A stretch of 25,632 bases of DNA from an uncultured Clostridia bacterium (GTDB lineage: Bacteria > Bacillota > Clostridia > Christensenellales > Aristaeellaceae), in NCBI GenBank assembly GCA_937886445.1, contig CALGBY010000001.1, forward strand, positions 1 to 25,632, in the 5' to 3' direction. The position numbers and the translations under genes were made by a program. Below the pieces are notes generated by a model. It did not search any database. It was given only the letters and a program-made list of their open reading frames with translations, and was not told the DNA's origin. Numbering within the stretch: position 1 is the first letter of the stretch; the number at the start of each line of letters is the position of its first letter. Below, in pieces: positions 7,252-14,911 of the stretch.

Positions 7252-7265
7252 TTTACAATTGTAAA
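7252..7265. promoter_or_regulatory. 14-bp perfect palindrome upstream of the LRR promoter
   Basis: TTTACAATTGTAAA is perfectly symmetric and lies 15 bp upstream of the -35 box of the LRR operon. It could be a regulator binding site for that promoter. It also lies downstream of the tyrosine phosphatase gene. Confidence 0.4.
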
Positions 7266-7299
7266 GATGCTTCATGCTGCTTTTTGCATACGCATGGAG

Positions 7300-7995
7300 T
7301 TATTCCTGTATCAGCTTATCATAAAGCAACTTCGATTCCGTACAGGTCAGCCCCAGCTGTCTGAAATAGCACTTCGTATCCCCGAAGGCGGCGGCAAACA
7401 AACGCAAAAACTCCTGCATGTAGCTTTCGCAGGGCGTAACGATACGCATGTCCACCTCGGGAAATCGCGTATGTACCAGTTCCAGCCGTTCTTTTCCGTA
7501 CTCCCGTGTAAGCACATAGTCCCGCACGATCTCTTCCGGAAGAACGCCTGCGTGCAGCAGCAGAACAGCCGCTACCACACCGGTCCTGTCCTTTCCGGCG
7601 GTGCAGTTGAACATCACACCGGTCTTCGCGTTCGCCATGCAGCGGAACACACGGGCCATTTCCGCGGCTCCGGCGATTTTGAGATAGCTTTGCGGCACCT
7701 CCTCCGGAGAACCCGGGATGCCGCTTCCTTCATTGACCGGGAAATTGAAATACGAAAAGCCTTTTCTTCCCGCGAAACCGCTTGGCTTGGCCTCCGCTTC
7801 CGCTGCTCCTCTCAGGTCGATCACCGTTGTGATGCCGTGAGCGATCAGAAGGTCACAGTCCTCCTCAGAAGGATGATTCTGCACATCGCTGCGCCAAAGC
7901 ACCCCCGTACGGGTCACGCTGCCGGATAAGGTGCGGTATCCGCCCAGGTCTCTTGTGTTCTGTGTGGTTTTTAGCAGGCTCCTGTACGCTGTCAT
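7300..7995 (-). CDS. Tyrosine-protein phosphatase (Y_phosphatase3 family)
   Basis: The product is 231 aa and cytoplasmic. It carries the family's N-terminal NTRDLGGY motif (residues 13-20), WRSD at 34-37, and the P-loop CTAGKDRTG at 131-139 with Cys131 as nucleophile and Arg137 as phosphate-binding residue. The residue before the Cys is Asn130, where most members have His, a mild oddity. MptpB-like enzymes of this family remove phosphate from protein tyrosines and sometimes lipids. GAAAGGAAA lies just upstream of the start. The gene follows the glycosyltransferase gene by 66 bp on the same strand with no terminator between them, so co-transcription is likely. Confidence 0.88.
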   Translation of the reverse strand: MTAYRSLLKTTQNTRDLGGYRTLSGSVTRTGVLWRSDVQNHPSEEDCDLLIAHGITTVIDLRGAAEAEAKPSGFAGRKGFSYFNFPVNEGSGIPGSPEEVPQSYLKIAGAAEMARVFRCMANAKTGVMFNCTAGKDRTGVVAAVLLLHAGVLPEEIVRDYVLTREYGKERLELVHTRFPEVDMRIVTPCESYMQEFLRLFAAAFGDTKCYFRQLGLTCTESKLLYDKLIQE

Positions 7996-8061
7996 CTTAG
8001 TTTCCTTTCACAAATGACCGCCGTCTTTTGCCGGCGCGGGACGGGTGTTTTGATCAACTGT

Positions 8062-9321
8062 TTATTCCTTATTGAAAAGGGATCTTATATCGGTAAGCAT
8101 CCTGTCAAAAGTGGATTCCAGACGGAACAGACCGTCCGACGGACGGTGATGGCTGCGGTATTTCCCGGCGGCATAGTTCTCCATCACGACACCGTAACGG
8201 TCGATGGCTTTGCCGATCGCGTCCTCCCATGAAAGATACATGTCCTCCGCGGCGTTTTCTCCCGCTTTTGCCATCTGTGACCGGTCACCGATCAGCCCGG
8301 CGAGGCATTCGGCCAGAGAAACGGCGTTTTCATCTATCAGAAAACTGTTGCGCCGGTCGATCGCGCCCTCCGCCGCGCAGCTTTCCCTCACGAGCACACT
8401 GGCAAGCGAGCAGGCCGCCGCCTCCTTTACAACCAGCCCGCAGGTATCGAAGGTGGAGGGGAAGAGGAACAGATCGGCACGGCAGTACCACGCGCTGATC
8501 GTTTTTCTGTCATGTACCGGCCCGGTGAAAAAACACTTCTTTTCAAGATCAAGCCGGCGGGAATACTGTTTTATCTCTTCCTCGTCTGTACCGCTTCCCA
8601 CAAAGACCATTCTGAAATCAAGGCCGCGGGAATGAAGCGCGGCAAGCGCGTCCAGGATCAGCCGTATCCCCTTGTACCACATCAGCCTTCCCACAAAGAG
8701 GAATACCGGCGCGTCAGGCGGAAGATCATAGCCCGATGTACAGCGGATGACCTCATCCTCCGGAAGCCGTCCCTTCGGGATATCCACGCCGTTTTCCATA
8801 ATGATATAATCGCCTTCATAGCCCAGCTTTTTCAGGTTTTCCCCGGCGCCTCTGCTCACCGCCCATATTTCATCGGAAGCGCTGATGTTGCTTACCAACG
8901 CGCGGATCGAAGTGGTCTGCAGCAGCTTTGTATGAAAAACATTTTGAATGTCGATATCGAATTTGGTATGGTAGGTCATAACGAGCGGAACATTGAGCGA
9001 TTCCCTGAGCCCTCTGGCCATGATGTTTGACGCGAGAGGGCAATGGCTGTGCAGCAGACCGATATCGCGGCCCTCCAGCCTGGGCAGCAGCCTGTATGAA
9101 AGCGGGATCCCCGCTGTATAGCCTGTTTTGCGAAAATTCATACCGGGATATCTGAAAACGGGGTAGGGAAAAACGCTGTCATCCGCGTTTTCGCACTCCG
9201 GTGTGATCACGGATACCGGGATGCTCCGGTCTCCCATTATGCGGGCGTAATTTTCCACAGCGTTTGATACGCCGTCTATTTCCGGCGGGAATGAATCATT
9301 GAGCAGGCAGATCTCTTTCAT
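8062..9321 (-). CDS. Glycosyltransferase family 4
   Basis: The product is 419 aa when started at MKEICLLND, which has AGAAGGA nine bases upstream; longer in-frame starts would have no site. It shows the two-Rossmann GT-B layout: N-terminal acceptor domain with PPEIDGVSNA (residues 12-21), then HSHCPLASN and TYHTKFD, and a nucleotide-sugar domain with FVGRLMWYKG. The donor loop reads PSTFDTCGLVVKEAAA, an E-x7-E-like region; the usual CGLP after it is changed to CSLA. Relatives include diacylglycerol glucosyltransferases and surface polysaccharide enzymes; the substrate cannot be told. It probably acts at the inner membrane face. Confidence 0.88.
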   Translation of the reverse strand: MKEICLLNDSFPPEIDGVSNAVENYARIMGDRSIPVSVITPECENADDSVFPYPVFRYPGMNFRKTGYTAGIPLSYRLLPRLEGRDIGLLHSHCPLASNIMARGLRESLNVPLVMTYHTKFDIDIQNVFHTKLLQTTSIRALVSNISASDEIWAVSRGAGENLKKLGYEGDYIIMENGVDIPKGRLPEDEVIRCTSGYDLPPDAPVFLFVGRLMWYKGIRLILDALAALHSRGLDFRMVFVGSGTDEEEIKQYSRRLDLEKKCFFTGPVHDRKTISAWYCRADLFLFPSTFDTCGLVVKEAAACSLASVLVRESCAAEGAIDRRNSFLIDENAVSLAECLAGLIGDRSQMAKAGENAAEDMYLSWEDAIGKAIDRYGVVMENYAAGKYRSHHRPSDGLFRLESTFDRMLTDIRSLFNKE

Positions 9322-9396
9322 TTCGGGTTTTCCTTCTGAAATTCGGGCATGTACAAAATACAGGTCATTCGTGAAGCGCCCCCCGGGCACATTGAT

Positions 9397-9425
9397 AACA
9401 TACCATCGAACGCGGATATCGTCAA
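9397..9425 (-). promoter_or_regulatory. Candidate promoter of the glycosyltransferase gene
   Basis: On the minus strand TTGACG (9420-9425) and TATGTT (9397-9402) are 17 bp apart, about 75 bp before the chosen start codon. Confidence 0.5.
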
Positions 9426-9510
9426 CATAAAGACACATTTTTGCGTTTTTTCAGATAGCAGCGGAACACTTAAGGCAACACAGAGGGAGGAAGAAGAACG
9501 ATACGGAAAG

Positions 9511-9543
9511 AGGACCACCGTTTGACATGCAAACGATGGTCCT
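9511..9543 (-). terminator. Intrinsic terminator of hisS
   Basis: Arms AGGACCACCGTTT (9511-9523) and AAACGATGGTCCT (9531-9543) pair over 13 bp. The one mismatch becomes a G-U wobble in the minus-strand RNA. On that strand a pyrimidine-rich CTCTTTCC follows. It lies just after the hisS stop. Confidence 0.8.
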
Positions 9544-9556
9544 CCTGATGATACGG

Positions 9557-10816
9557 TCATTTATATACATCGTAGATCTCGGTATAGCCCTCCGCCGCCA
9601 GCTTGTCCTTCTGTGCCTTGGCGTTTTTGCGGCGGGTCTGCACGGTCACGGTCTTTCCCTCGCCGCGCAGCTCCATGGCGCGGCGGAAGATCTCAACGGT
9701 CTTTTCGGTGCTCACGCCCTTTTCGATGAGGAACGCGTACTTTTCCGTATCGTCAAAGCGGATCTCATCGATGTGATCTGTCAGAATGGTGATGATGCGT
9801 TCAAAGCCGATGGAGAACCCGCAGGCGCTCACATCCATGCCGCTGAAACGGCCGATCATCTTGTCATAGCGTCCGCCGCCGGCGATCGAGAAGGAGTAGC
9901 CGTCGATGCTGCACTCAAAGATGGTGCCCGTATAGTAGGACATGCCGCGCACGAGGGTGGGATCAAAGACGATCTTCACACCGTCGGCCGCCATGGCGCG
10001 TACACAGGTGAGGATGGTGTCAAGCCCCTCGGCGCAATCCGCCTCCAGCCAGCCGTCCTTCAGGAAGCCGCAGAATTCACTGCAGGACTGCCCGTCACAG
10101 GCACGGCTGAAGATCTCCGTGTATTTTTCGATCGCCTCGGGCGCGTAGCCCTTTTCTGTCAGTTCCTTCCGGATGCCGTCAAGGCCGATCTTGTCAAATT
10201 TATCAAGAATGATAAATACATCGTTGAAGCTTTCCTCGGCAAACCCGGCATAGGCCGCCATCGCGCGGAGGATCCGGCGGTCACTCACATGCACGGTGAA
10301 ATTGCGGATGCCGATCAGGCCGAAGATGCGGGTGAGCATATCGGCGGTAGCGGAGATCAGCTCGATCTCGGCCATCATCGTGTTTTCACCGAGAATATCG
10401 ATATCGCACTGGGTAAACTGGCGGAAACGGCCCTTCTGCGGCTTGTCCGCGCGCCAGACACAGCCGATCTGCAGCGCCTTGAAGGGGGCGGGAAGGCTGT
10501 CGATATTATTGGCGTAATAACGCGCGAGGGGCACGGTCAGGTCATAGCGCAGGCCGGAATCGCACAGTTCCCCGTCGGAGGCAAGCGCGCTGTTCAGTTC
10601 CTCGCCGCGCTTGAGGATCTTGAAGATCAGTTTTTCATTTTCGCCGCCCTGCTTGCTGGTCAGGTTTTCGATATGCTCCATGGCGGGCGTTTCAATTTCG
10701 GAAAAGCCGTATTTCGCATAGGTCTCGCGGATCATGGACATCACCTTCTGACGCAGCTTCATGTCGGAAGGCAGACAGTCGCGCATGCCCTTTACAGGCG
10801 TTTTGATAAACTGCAT
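9557..10816 (-). CDS. hisS: Histidyl-tRNA synthetase, eukaryote-like sequence type
   Basis: The product is 419 aa when started at MQFIKTPVKGMRD, the normal length. It charges tRNA-His with histidine. Class II motifs are clear: the histidine-A region LRYDLTVPLARYYANN, motif 2 around WRADKPQKGRFRQFTQCDID, the histidine-B region YYTGTIFE with AGGGRYDKM, and motif 3 CGFSIGFERI. The C-terminal 90 residues form the anticodon-binding domain, so this is not a HisZ paralogue. The LRYDLTVP and QCDIDILG versions belong to the eukaryote/archaea-like clade, whereas most bacteria have LRPEGTA and HQLGCEVFG. The ribosome binding site is weak. A promoter and hairpins lie upstream, and no T-box consensus (GGGTGG-ACCGCG) is seen. 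Confidence 0.95.
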   Translation of the reverse strand: MQFIKTPVKGMRDCLPSDMKLRQKVMSMIRETYAKYGFSEIETPAMEHIENLTSKQGGENEKLIFKILKRGEELNSALASDGELCDSGLRYDLTVPLARYYANNIDSLPAPFKALQIGCVWRADKPQKGRFRQFTQCDIDILGENTMMAEIELISATADMLTRIFGLIGIRNFTVHVSDRRILRAMAAYAGFAEESFNDVFIILDKFDKIGLDGIRKELTEKGYAPEAIEKYTEIFSRACDGQSCSEFCGFLKDGWLEADCAEGLDTILTCVRAMAADGVKIVFDPTLVRGMSYYTGTIFECSIDGYSFSIAGGGRYDKMIGRFSGMDVSACGFSIGFERIITILTDHIDEIRFDDTEKYAFLIEKGVSTEKTVEIFRRAMELRGEGKTVTVQTRRKNAKAQKDKLAAEGYTEIYDVYK

Positions 10817-10828
10817 AGTGTATACCGT

Positions 10829-10845
10829 GCCGGTGCGGCACCGGC
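10829..10845 (-). promoter_or_regulatory. Perfect GC-rich hairpin just upstream of the hisS start
   Basis: GCCGGTGCGGCACCGGC has 8-bp perfect arms and ends 12 bases before the hisS ATG, where a ribosome binding site would be expected. It could limit translation initiation or be part of a leader structure. Confidence 0.5.
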
Positions 10846-10846
10846 G

Positions 10847-10887
10847 CAAAAAGAAATGAAAACGGGAGCCGCGGAATTGCCCGTTTT
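10847..10887 (-). promoter_or_regulatory. Terminator-like hairpin in the hisS leader
   Basis: On the minus strand AAAACGGG (10880-10887) pairs with CCCGTTTT (10859-10866), followed by CATTTCTTTTTG. It lies between the hisS promoter and start codon, so it may act as an attenuator. No aptamer or T-box was recognised before it. Confidence 0.4.
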
Positions 10888-10926
10888 TCAAAAAGCCATG
10901 CCCTGTCAATTCGGGATGACAGATAC

Positions 10927-10955
10927 ATTATACACGATAATCACTAAATGAACAA
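10927..10955 (-). promoter_or_regulatory. Promoter of hisS
   Basis: On the minus strand TTGTTC (10950-10955), a 17-bp spacer and a perfect TATAAT (10927-10932) lie about 110 bp upstream of the hisS start, giving a leader of roughly 100 nt. Confidence 0.65.
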
Positions 10956-11103
10956 TCATAATGAACACGGTTTTGCACGGAATCATTACAAAAACAGCAT
11001 TTTGCTTTCCGTGTTCGCATCGCGATACGGGGTCTGATATTTTTCCGCATGGTTTATGCGGCCTTTATCAGCCCTGTCGTGTGCGGGATCACAAAGCCTG
11101 CGA

Positions 11104-11649
11104 TCATTCCAGGATCGTTTTGCAGAAGGACAAAAGCTCCTCCGCACGGGGCGCGACATCCGCCGCGCGCTCGATCGAGCAGAGCCCCAGACTGCCGCGG
11201 GCTTCGATCTCAAGATGCCCGTAAAAATGCTCGATGCTGCCGATGATCCGCTCACATTCACGCATACCGGGGCCTGTACGCAGCGCGACGGTATACCCTT
11301 TTTTTCCGGCGGAAAGCGCGGCGTGCGGCTCGTGCGTATTGCACCAGGGGGTGCATCTGTCGATGAACACCTTGAATTGCCCGGGGATATCCGCCCAGTA
11401 GGACGGAGAGACAGCCACGATCCTGTCCGCCCATTCAAGCTGCTCCATCAGCCTGTTCACATCATCCTCCTGAAAGCATTTGGCCGTGGCATGACAGGCC
11501 CTGCAGCCCTTACAGAAACGGATGTCATAATCATCGATGCATACAGGCCTGACATCGTTGTTCTGCTTCGTGTTTTCACAAATCAGGCGAACGATCTCGG
11601 CGGTCGCTCCGTTTCTCACGGGGCTGCAGTTGATCACCAGTATATTCAT
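11104..11649 (-). CDS. NAD(P)H-dependent FMN reductase / flavodoxin-like protein
   Basis: The product is 181 aa starting at MNILVINCSP, with GGAGG nine bases upstream. The flavodoxin-like fold is shown by the N-terminal FMN-phosphate loop INCSPVRNGATAE (about residues 6-18), the cysteine pair in CKGCRACHATAKC, and SPSYWADIPGQFKVFIDR, the FMN ring-binding loop of the FMN_red family. Cysteine-rich members include iron-sulfur flavoproteins, but a full cluster-binding motif is not evident. It likely moves electrons from NAD(P)H to FMN or small acceptors in the cytoplasm. It is 56 bp downstream of the HIT gene on the same strand. Confidence 0.85.
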   Translation of the reverse strand: MNILVINCSPVRNGATAEIVRLICENTKQNNDVRPVCIDDYDIRFCKGCRACHATAKCFQEDDVNRLMEQLEWADRIVAVSPSYWADIPGQFKVFIDRCTPWCNTHEPHAALSAGKKGYTVALRTGPGMRECERIIGSIEHFYGHLEIEARGSLGLCSIERAADVAPRAEELLSFCKTILE

Positions 11650-11705
11650 CCTATTGTACCTCCCCGGCCAAAGCACATGAGAACAGGCCGAACATGTCTG
11701 TTTTC

Positions 11706-12107
11706 TTACATTTTCAGAACCGGATACAGGGCATCAAGCTCCTGCTTTGCCCCTTTGAAATCAGGCCAGGCGTCGATCAGGTCACCCTGCTTTCTCGGAA
11801 TGATGTGGATATGAAAATGGGGTACGGACTGCCCCGCGCTCTCATCGCTCGCGTTCAGCAGATTGACTCCGTCATAGCCGCAGTTCTCCTTAAGGTGTAC
11901 GGATACCTTCCGCACCGTCCGGATCACCGCGCTCAGTACATCCGGATCGCAGTCCAGAATATTTTTGTAATGTGCCCTGGGGATCACCAGAATATGCCCG
12001 TCCACATCCATGGCCACATCCATGAACGCAAGGGTCTGTTCATCCTCATAGATCTTTCTGCAGGGGATATCCCCGGAAGCGATCCTGCAAAAAATACAAT
12101 CCGTCAT
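11706..12107 (-). CDS. HIT-family nucleotide hydrolase (Hint-like)
   Basis: The product is 133 aa. It begins TDCIFCRIASGDIPC, the typical start of bacterial HIT proteins with a CxxC pair and IASGDIP. It carries the catalytic histidine triad PHFHIHIIPR near residue 105. Hint-type enzymes hydrolyse AMP-lysine, adenosine phosphoramidates and related nucleotides. GAAGGAAGA lies about nine bases upstream of the chosen ATG; an in-frame ATG eight codons earlier lacks a site. The 120 bp on its upstream side (12108-12227) show no clear promoter. Confidence 0.93.
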   Translation of the reverse strand: MTDCIFCRIASGDIPCRKIYEDEQTLAFMDVAMDVDGHILVIPRAHYKNILDCDPDVLSAVIRTVRKVSVHLKENCGYDGVNLLNASDESAGQSVPHFHIHIIPRKQGDLIDAWPDFKGAKQELDALYPVLKM

Positions 12108-12227
12108 TTTGATGTATCTTCCTTCAAACACAATATCGATGGGCTGTTACAGCTGCTCCGCTGTGCCCGGGCTGCCCTGTTTCTTCAGCGTCCCGTCAGA
12201 ATGCGCCTGAACAGACCGGCTGCCCGT

Positions 12228-12656
12228 TCACTTCACCGTGAAACCGGTCCATTCGATCTTGTCGTATTTCATCACATCATCCGCCTTTTCCATGCCCAGC
12301 TTTTCATAGAAGGGCACGGCGTTCTCATTGGCGATAAGGTACACGGCGATATCCTTTTCTCCGCCGGCGGCCTGATGCGCCCTGCTCATCAGCTCCCGGC
12401 CGATGCCCCGGTGGGTATGGTCACGGGCAACGCCCAGATCGGTAACATACAGCCAGTAGCAGAAATCCGTCAGGCCGAACAGCACTCCCACCAGTTCCCC
12501 GTTTTCCCGGGCGGTAAGGCTGACAGATACATTGCGCACCAGCTTTTCAATGCGTTCCCTGAAGCGTTCCGCCGGATACTGGCTGCCCAGATCCGTCCGC
12601 TTCAGAAAATCGATATAGGTATCGGCGTCCAGCCGCTCCTCACGGTATTCGATCAT
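12228..12656 (-). CDS. GNAT-family N-acetyltransferase
   Basis: The product is 142 aa starting at MIEYREERLD, with AGAAAGGC before the ATG. The acetyl-CoA-binding motif A is VTDLGVARDHTHRGIGRELM, with HRGIGR as the pyrophosphate loop. Motif B is NENAVPFYEKLGMEKADDVM, the normal end of the GNAT fold. The N-terminal segment DADTYIDFLKRTDLGSQYP with the RFRERIEKLV helix matches a common group of single-domain Firmicutes acetyltransferases of unknown substrate. It is the last of five GNAT genes on this strand and follows the HEYGH membrane protein by 42 bp. Confidence 0.88.
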   Translation of the reverse strand: MIEYREERLDADTYIDFLKRTDLGSQYPAERFRERIEKLVRNVSVSLTARENGELVGVLFGLTDFCYWLYVTDLGVARDHTHRGIGRELMSRAHQAAGGEKDIAVYLIANENAVPFYEKLGMEKADDVMKYDKIEWTGFTVK

Positions 12657-12698
12657 AAATTTGCCTTTCTCCGGATCCGTTTTTCGTCCGGTCACGCG

Positions 12699-13133
12699 TT
12701 ACTGCCAGATGGCCTTTTCTCCAGACACTGCCTCACCCCAGGCACTGGCCCAGCTTTCCGTAAAGCACACGGTGTAGGGCAGCTGCTTTCTTTGCCTGAG
12801 CCTGCGGAAATATGGCAGATTGCCCCATGCCACGGATACGATCCCCACAAAAAGCATCAGAGGCCCCAGCAGCAGAGACTGGATGCAGTGGCCGTACTCA
12901 TGCACCCGGATGAGCTGGGCGTTCTGCTGTTCCTCAGGCGGGGTGAATATGAACAGCCCCAGGCTCAGCCCGCCGCAGGCTTTCCACTGCGTATCCAGGC
13001 TGCAGCGGTACGCGCTGTGAGGACGCTTCCGGTTGGCAATGAAAAAGCCGAGGCCGATCAGCGTCTGGGGAAGCCCCCATGTACACTGCACAAGGATAAA
13101 AAGTACGCGTCTGATATAAGAACATTTCTTCAT
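12699..13133 (-). CDS. Small membrane protein with HEYGH motif
   Basis: The product is 144 aa with two or three hydrophobic segments (about residues 8-32, 52-64 and 85-103). HEYGHCIQSLLLGPLM (about 78-93) contains an H-E-x-x-H zinc-protease-like motif, at the start of the third hydrophobic segment. The C-terminal YTVCFTESWASAWGE includes Glu and Trp residues often kept in this family of uncharacterised proteins. Whether it is a protease is unknown, because the H-E-x-x-H motif occurs by chance in some membrane proteins. Here the surrounding conserved Gly-Pro supports a real site. It sits between two GNAT genes with gaps of 42 and 17 bp. Confidence 0.75.
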   Translation of the reverse strand: MKKCSYIRRVLFILVQCTWGLPQTLIGLGFFIANRKRPHSAYRCSLDTQWKACGGLSLGLFIFTPPEEQQNAQLIRVHEYGHCIQSLLLGPLMLFVGIVSVAWGNLPYFRRLRQRKQLPYTVCFTESWASAWGEAVSGEKAIWQ

Positions 13134-13150
13134 ATTGATGCTGCTGCTCC

Positions 13151-13603
13151 CTATAGTATTTCCTTCATCATGCGGACGCGCTGCCCCTCATCCGCGTTTT
13201 CGATGTAACCGTGCCGCAGGTAGAAACGCCGTGCGGCTTCATTGGTCTTTTCCACATGCAGCACAGAACGTGTTACGCCGTTCTCCTTCGCACAGGCTTC
13301 CGCGGATGCGATCAGCATTGTACCGATGCCGCGTCCCCGGAAGGCCTCCGTGACGGAGAAATCATCCAGATAAACACAGTTATCCGCTCTGTATACCTCG
13401 ACCGAAAGGAAGGCGATCACCTGACCATCACATTCCGCGATGAAAACGCGGTCATCTCCGCCGGAAAAGAACTTATCCGTATAGCCGGGCTCATAGCCCT
13501 TTGCGTCGCTGACGGAATAGATGGTGTTCAGCATTTCGATGAACAGCTCATTGATCCTGTCCGCGTCTGCCGGGCGTGCCGTTCTGTATGTGATATTATT
13601 CAT
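13151..13603 (-). CDS. GNAT-family N-acetyltransferase
   Basis: The product is 150 aa. It starts with ITYRTARPADADRINELF, the usual beta1-alpha1 of the fold. Motif A is YLDDFSVTEAFRGRGIGTML, with RGRGIG binding acetyl-CoA. Motif B is VEKTNEAARRFYLRHGYIE near the C-terminus. It resembles RimI-like single-domain acetyltransferases, but no substrate can be named. The start is preceded by GGAGAG and AAAGGAT. It lies 27 bp after the next upstream GNAT gene, and all genes here face the same way, so they may form one transcript. Confidence 0.88.
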   Translation of the reverse strand: MNNITYRTARPADADRINELFIEMLNTIYSVSDAKGYEPGYTDKFFSGGDDRVFIAECDGQVIAFLSVEVYRADNCVYLDDFSVTEAFRGRGIGTMLIASAEACAKENGVTRSVLHVEKTNEAARRFYLRHGYIENADEGQRVRMMKEIL

Positions 13604-13630
13604 TATCCTTTTTTCTCTCCGATTCCTCCG

Positions 13631-14179
13631 TCACGGCTCTGTTCCGCTCTGTTTCTTCTTCGATTTGGACATGAACAGCACCAGATCATCGTCATTTTCG
13701 CAGGGCGCGTACTGTTCCAGCAGCTTTCCCCGGTACCACACGCCGCTTCCGTCAAAAACATAGCCCCGTTTTACATACAGCCGCTGGGCCGCGCCGTAGC
13801 CCGAATGGACACCTACGGCGAGGCATACCGTGTCCGATACCCTGAAAGCCTCCCGCTCGACGGCATCCAGCAAACGGCTGCCGATCCCTTTGCCGCGGGC
13901 ATCGATGAAAACACTGAGATCTACGATCTCCGGATATCCCGTCCCGTCCCAGGGGCCGCCCGAAGGCTTCAGCACCAGGGTGCACAGGCCGCATACTTTT
14001 TGCTCATATTCGGCAATGAACACCTTCCGCACACCGTTTTCCTGATACCTGTAATAGTTTTCATAAGTGGAAAGCTCCGGGTGCCATCCGTAGGAGAGAT
14101 AAGTATCATAAAAGATCCGGGCATCCTCCGGCTTCATGCTCCGAACCGTGATCATCTCATCGCTGTAATAGATCTCCAT
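13631..14179 (-). CDS. GNAT-family N-acetyltransferase
   Basis: The product is 182 aa from MEIYYSDEMI, with AAAGGAAATGT just upstream; an earlier in-frame ATG overlaps the previous gene and has no site. The N-terminal part contains VRSMKPEDARIFYDTYLSYG. Motif A is IVDLSVFIDARGKGIGSRLL and motif B is GYGAAQRLYVKRGYVFDG. The C-terminus is strongly basic (SKSKKKQ). This longer type, with a WYRGK element near the end, is a common uncharacterised GNAT group in Clostridia. Its substrate is unknown. Confidence 0.87.
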   Translation of the reverse strand: MEIYYSDEMITVRSMKPEDARIFYDTYLSYGWHPELSTYENYYRYQENGVRKVFIAEYEQKVCGLCTLVLKPSGGPWDGTGYPEIVDLSVFIDARGKGIGSRLLDAVEREAFRVSDTVCLAVGVHSGYGAAQRLYVKRGYVFDGSGVWYRGKLLEQYAPCENDDDLVLFMSKSKKKQSGTEP

Positions 14180-14238
14180 ACATTTCCTTTCACCGGAACA
14201 GCCTTTCCGGACGGGACACGCCTGTTTTCCGTATCCTG

Positions 14239-14814
14239 TCAAAGCCGCGCATCCGCCTGCTCCGCCGTCCCGTTCTTCAGCGTGATCCAGTACCGCCTGA
14301 TATTGCTGCCGTCCACGCACAGCGTGTTTTCATAAACGCCGCCGTTTGCAAGGATCACCCTTTCGCTGGCGGCATTCTGTTCATTGCAGGTAACGAGAAA
14401 CCTTTCGATCCCGAGATCTTCGGCGTTTTGCAGGTTCAACTGCAGCATTTGCTTCGCGTATCCCTTTCCGCGTTCGGATGGGCGCACCGTATAGCCGCAG
14501 TGCCCGCCCCAGGTGCCCAGTATGGGGTGATCGATATGATGCCGCAGGTCGATAACGCCCACGACCCTGTTATCCCGTATACGCACCGCGAGGTATGTAT
14601 CGGAGGGCACCTGTACGCCGGTCTGCTCACAGGTATCTTCGGCTTTGCGCAGCCTGCACAGCTCGATCCACTCCTCCGCCGAGGCGCAGTCATCCAGAGA
14701 GAGGCACCCCGCGAAAAGATCCTCTCCTGTATCGCATTCAAGCACCTCCTGCCGGAAGCTTCGGATATCACCGGCATACTCCGCGTCCGGCGCTGTCAGC
14801 CTGAGCTCGTCCAT
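14239..14814 (-). CDS. GNAT-family N-acetyltransferase
   Basis: The product is 191 aa, with GGAGGG nine bases before the ATG. The central part has YLAVRIRDNRVVGVIDLRHH, then GTWGGHCGYTVRPSERGKGY, with RGKGYA as the acetyl-CoA loop. VTCNEQNAASERVILANGG follows, with GGVYENTL in motif B position. This is the layout of GNAT_3-like acetyltransferases similar to putative Firmicutes acetyltransferases in the RimJ/RimL neighbourhood. No substrate can be named. It lies 59 bp upstream of the next GNAT gene. Confidence 0.87.
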   Translation of the reverse strand: MDELRLTAPDAEYAGDIRSFRQEVLECDTGEDLFAGCLSLDDCASAEEWIELCRLRKAEDTCEQTGVQVPSDTYLAVRIRDNRVVGVIDLRHHIDHPILGTWGGHCGYTVRPSERGKGYAKQMLQLNLQNAEDLGIERFLVTCNEQNAASERVILANGGVYENTLCVDGSNIRRYWITLKNGTAEQADARL

Positions 14815-14911
14815 CTTTTTTCCCTCCGGTCTTTTTCTGTATTCGTCCTTTTCACGCGGGGCCGCTGCCTGTTCATCCCCCGTTCCGTCCGCTTGACAGA
14901 CTTATACCTGT

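Noticed and set aside
9527..10951. Long plus-strand open frame of 474 codons
   Set aside because: It is the complement of hisS, whose motifs are unmistakable on the minus strand; the plus translation has no recognisable domain.
10817..10955. T-box riboswitch before hisS
   Set aside because: No GGGTGG-ACCGCG type core or specifier loop could be found; only hairpins are present.
11694..13208. Plus-strand open frame of 504 codons
   Set aside because: It runs antisense across the flavin reductase/HIT/GNAT/HEYGH region, whose minus-strand genes have clear motifs and ribosome binding sites.
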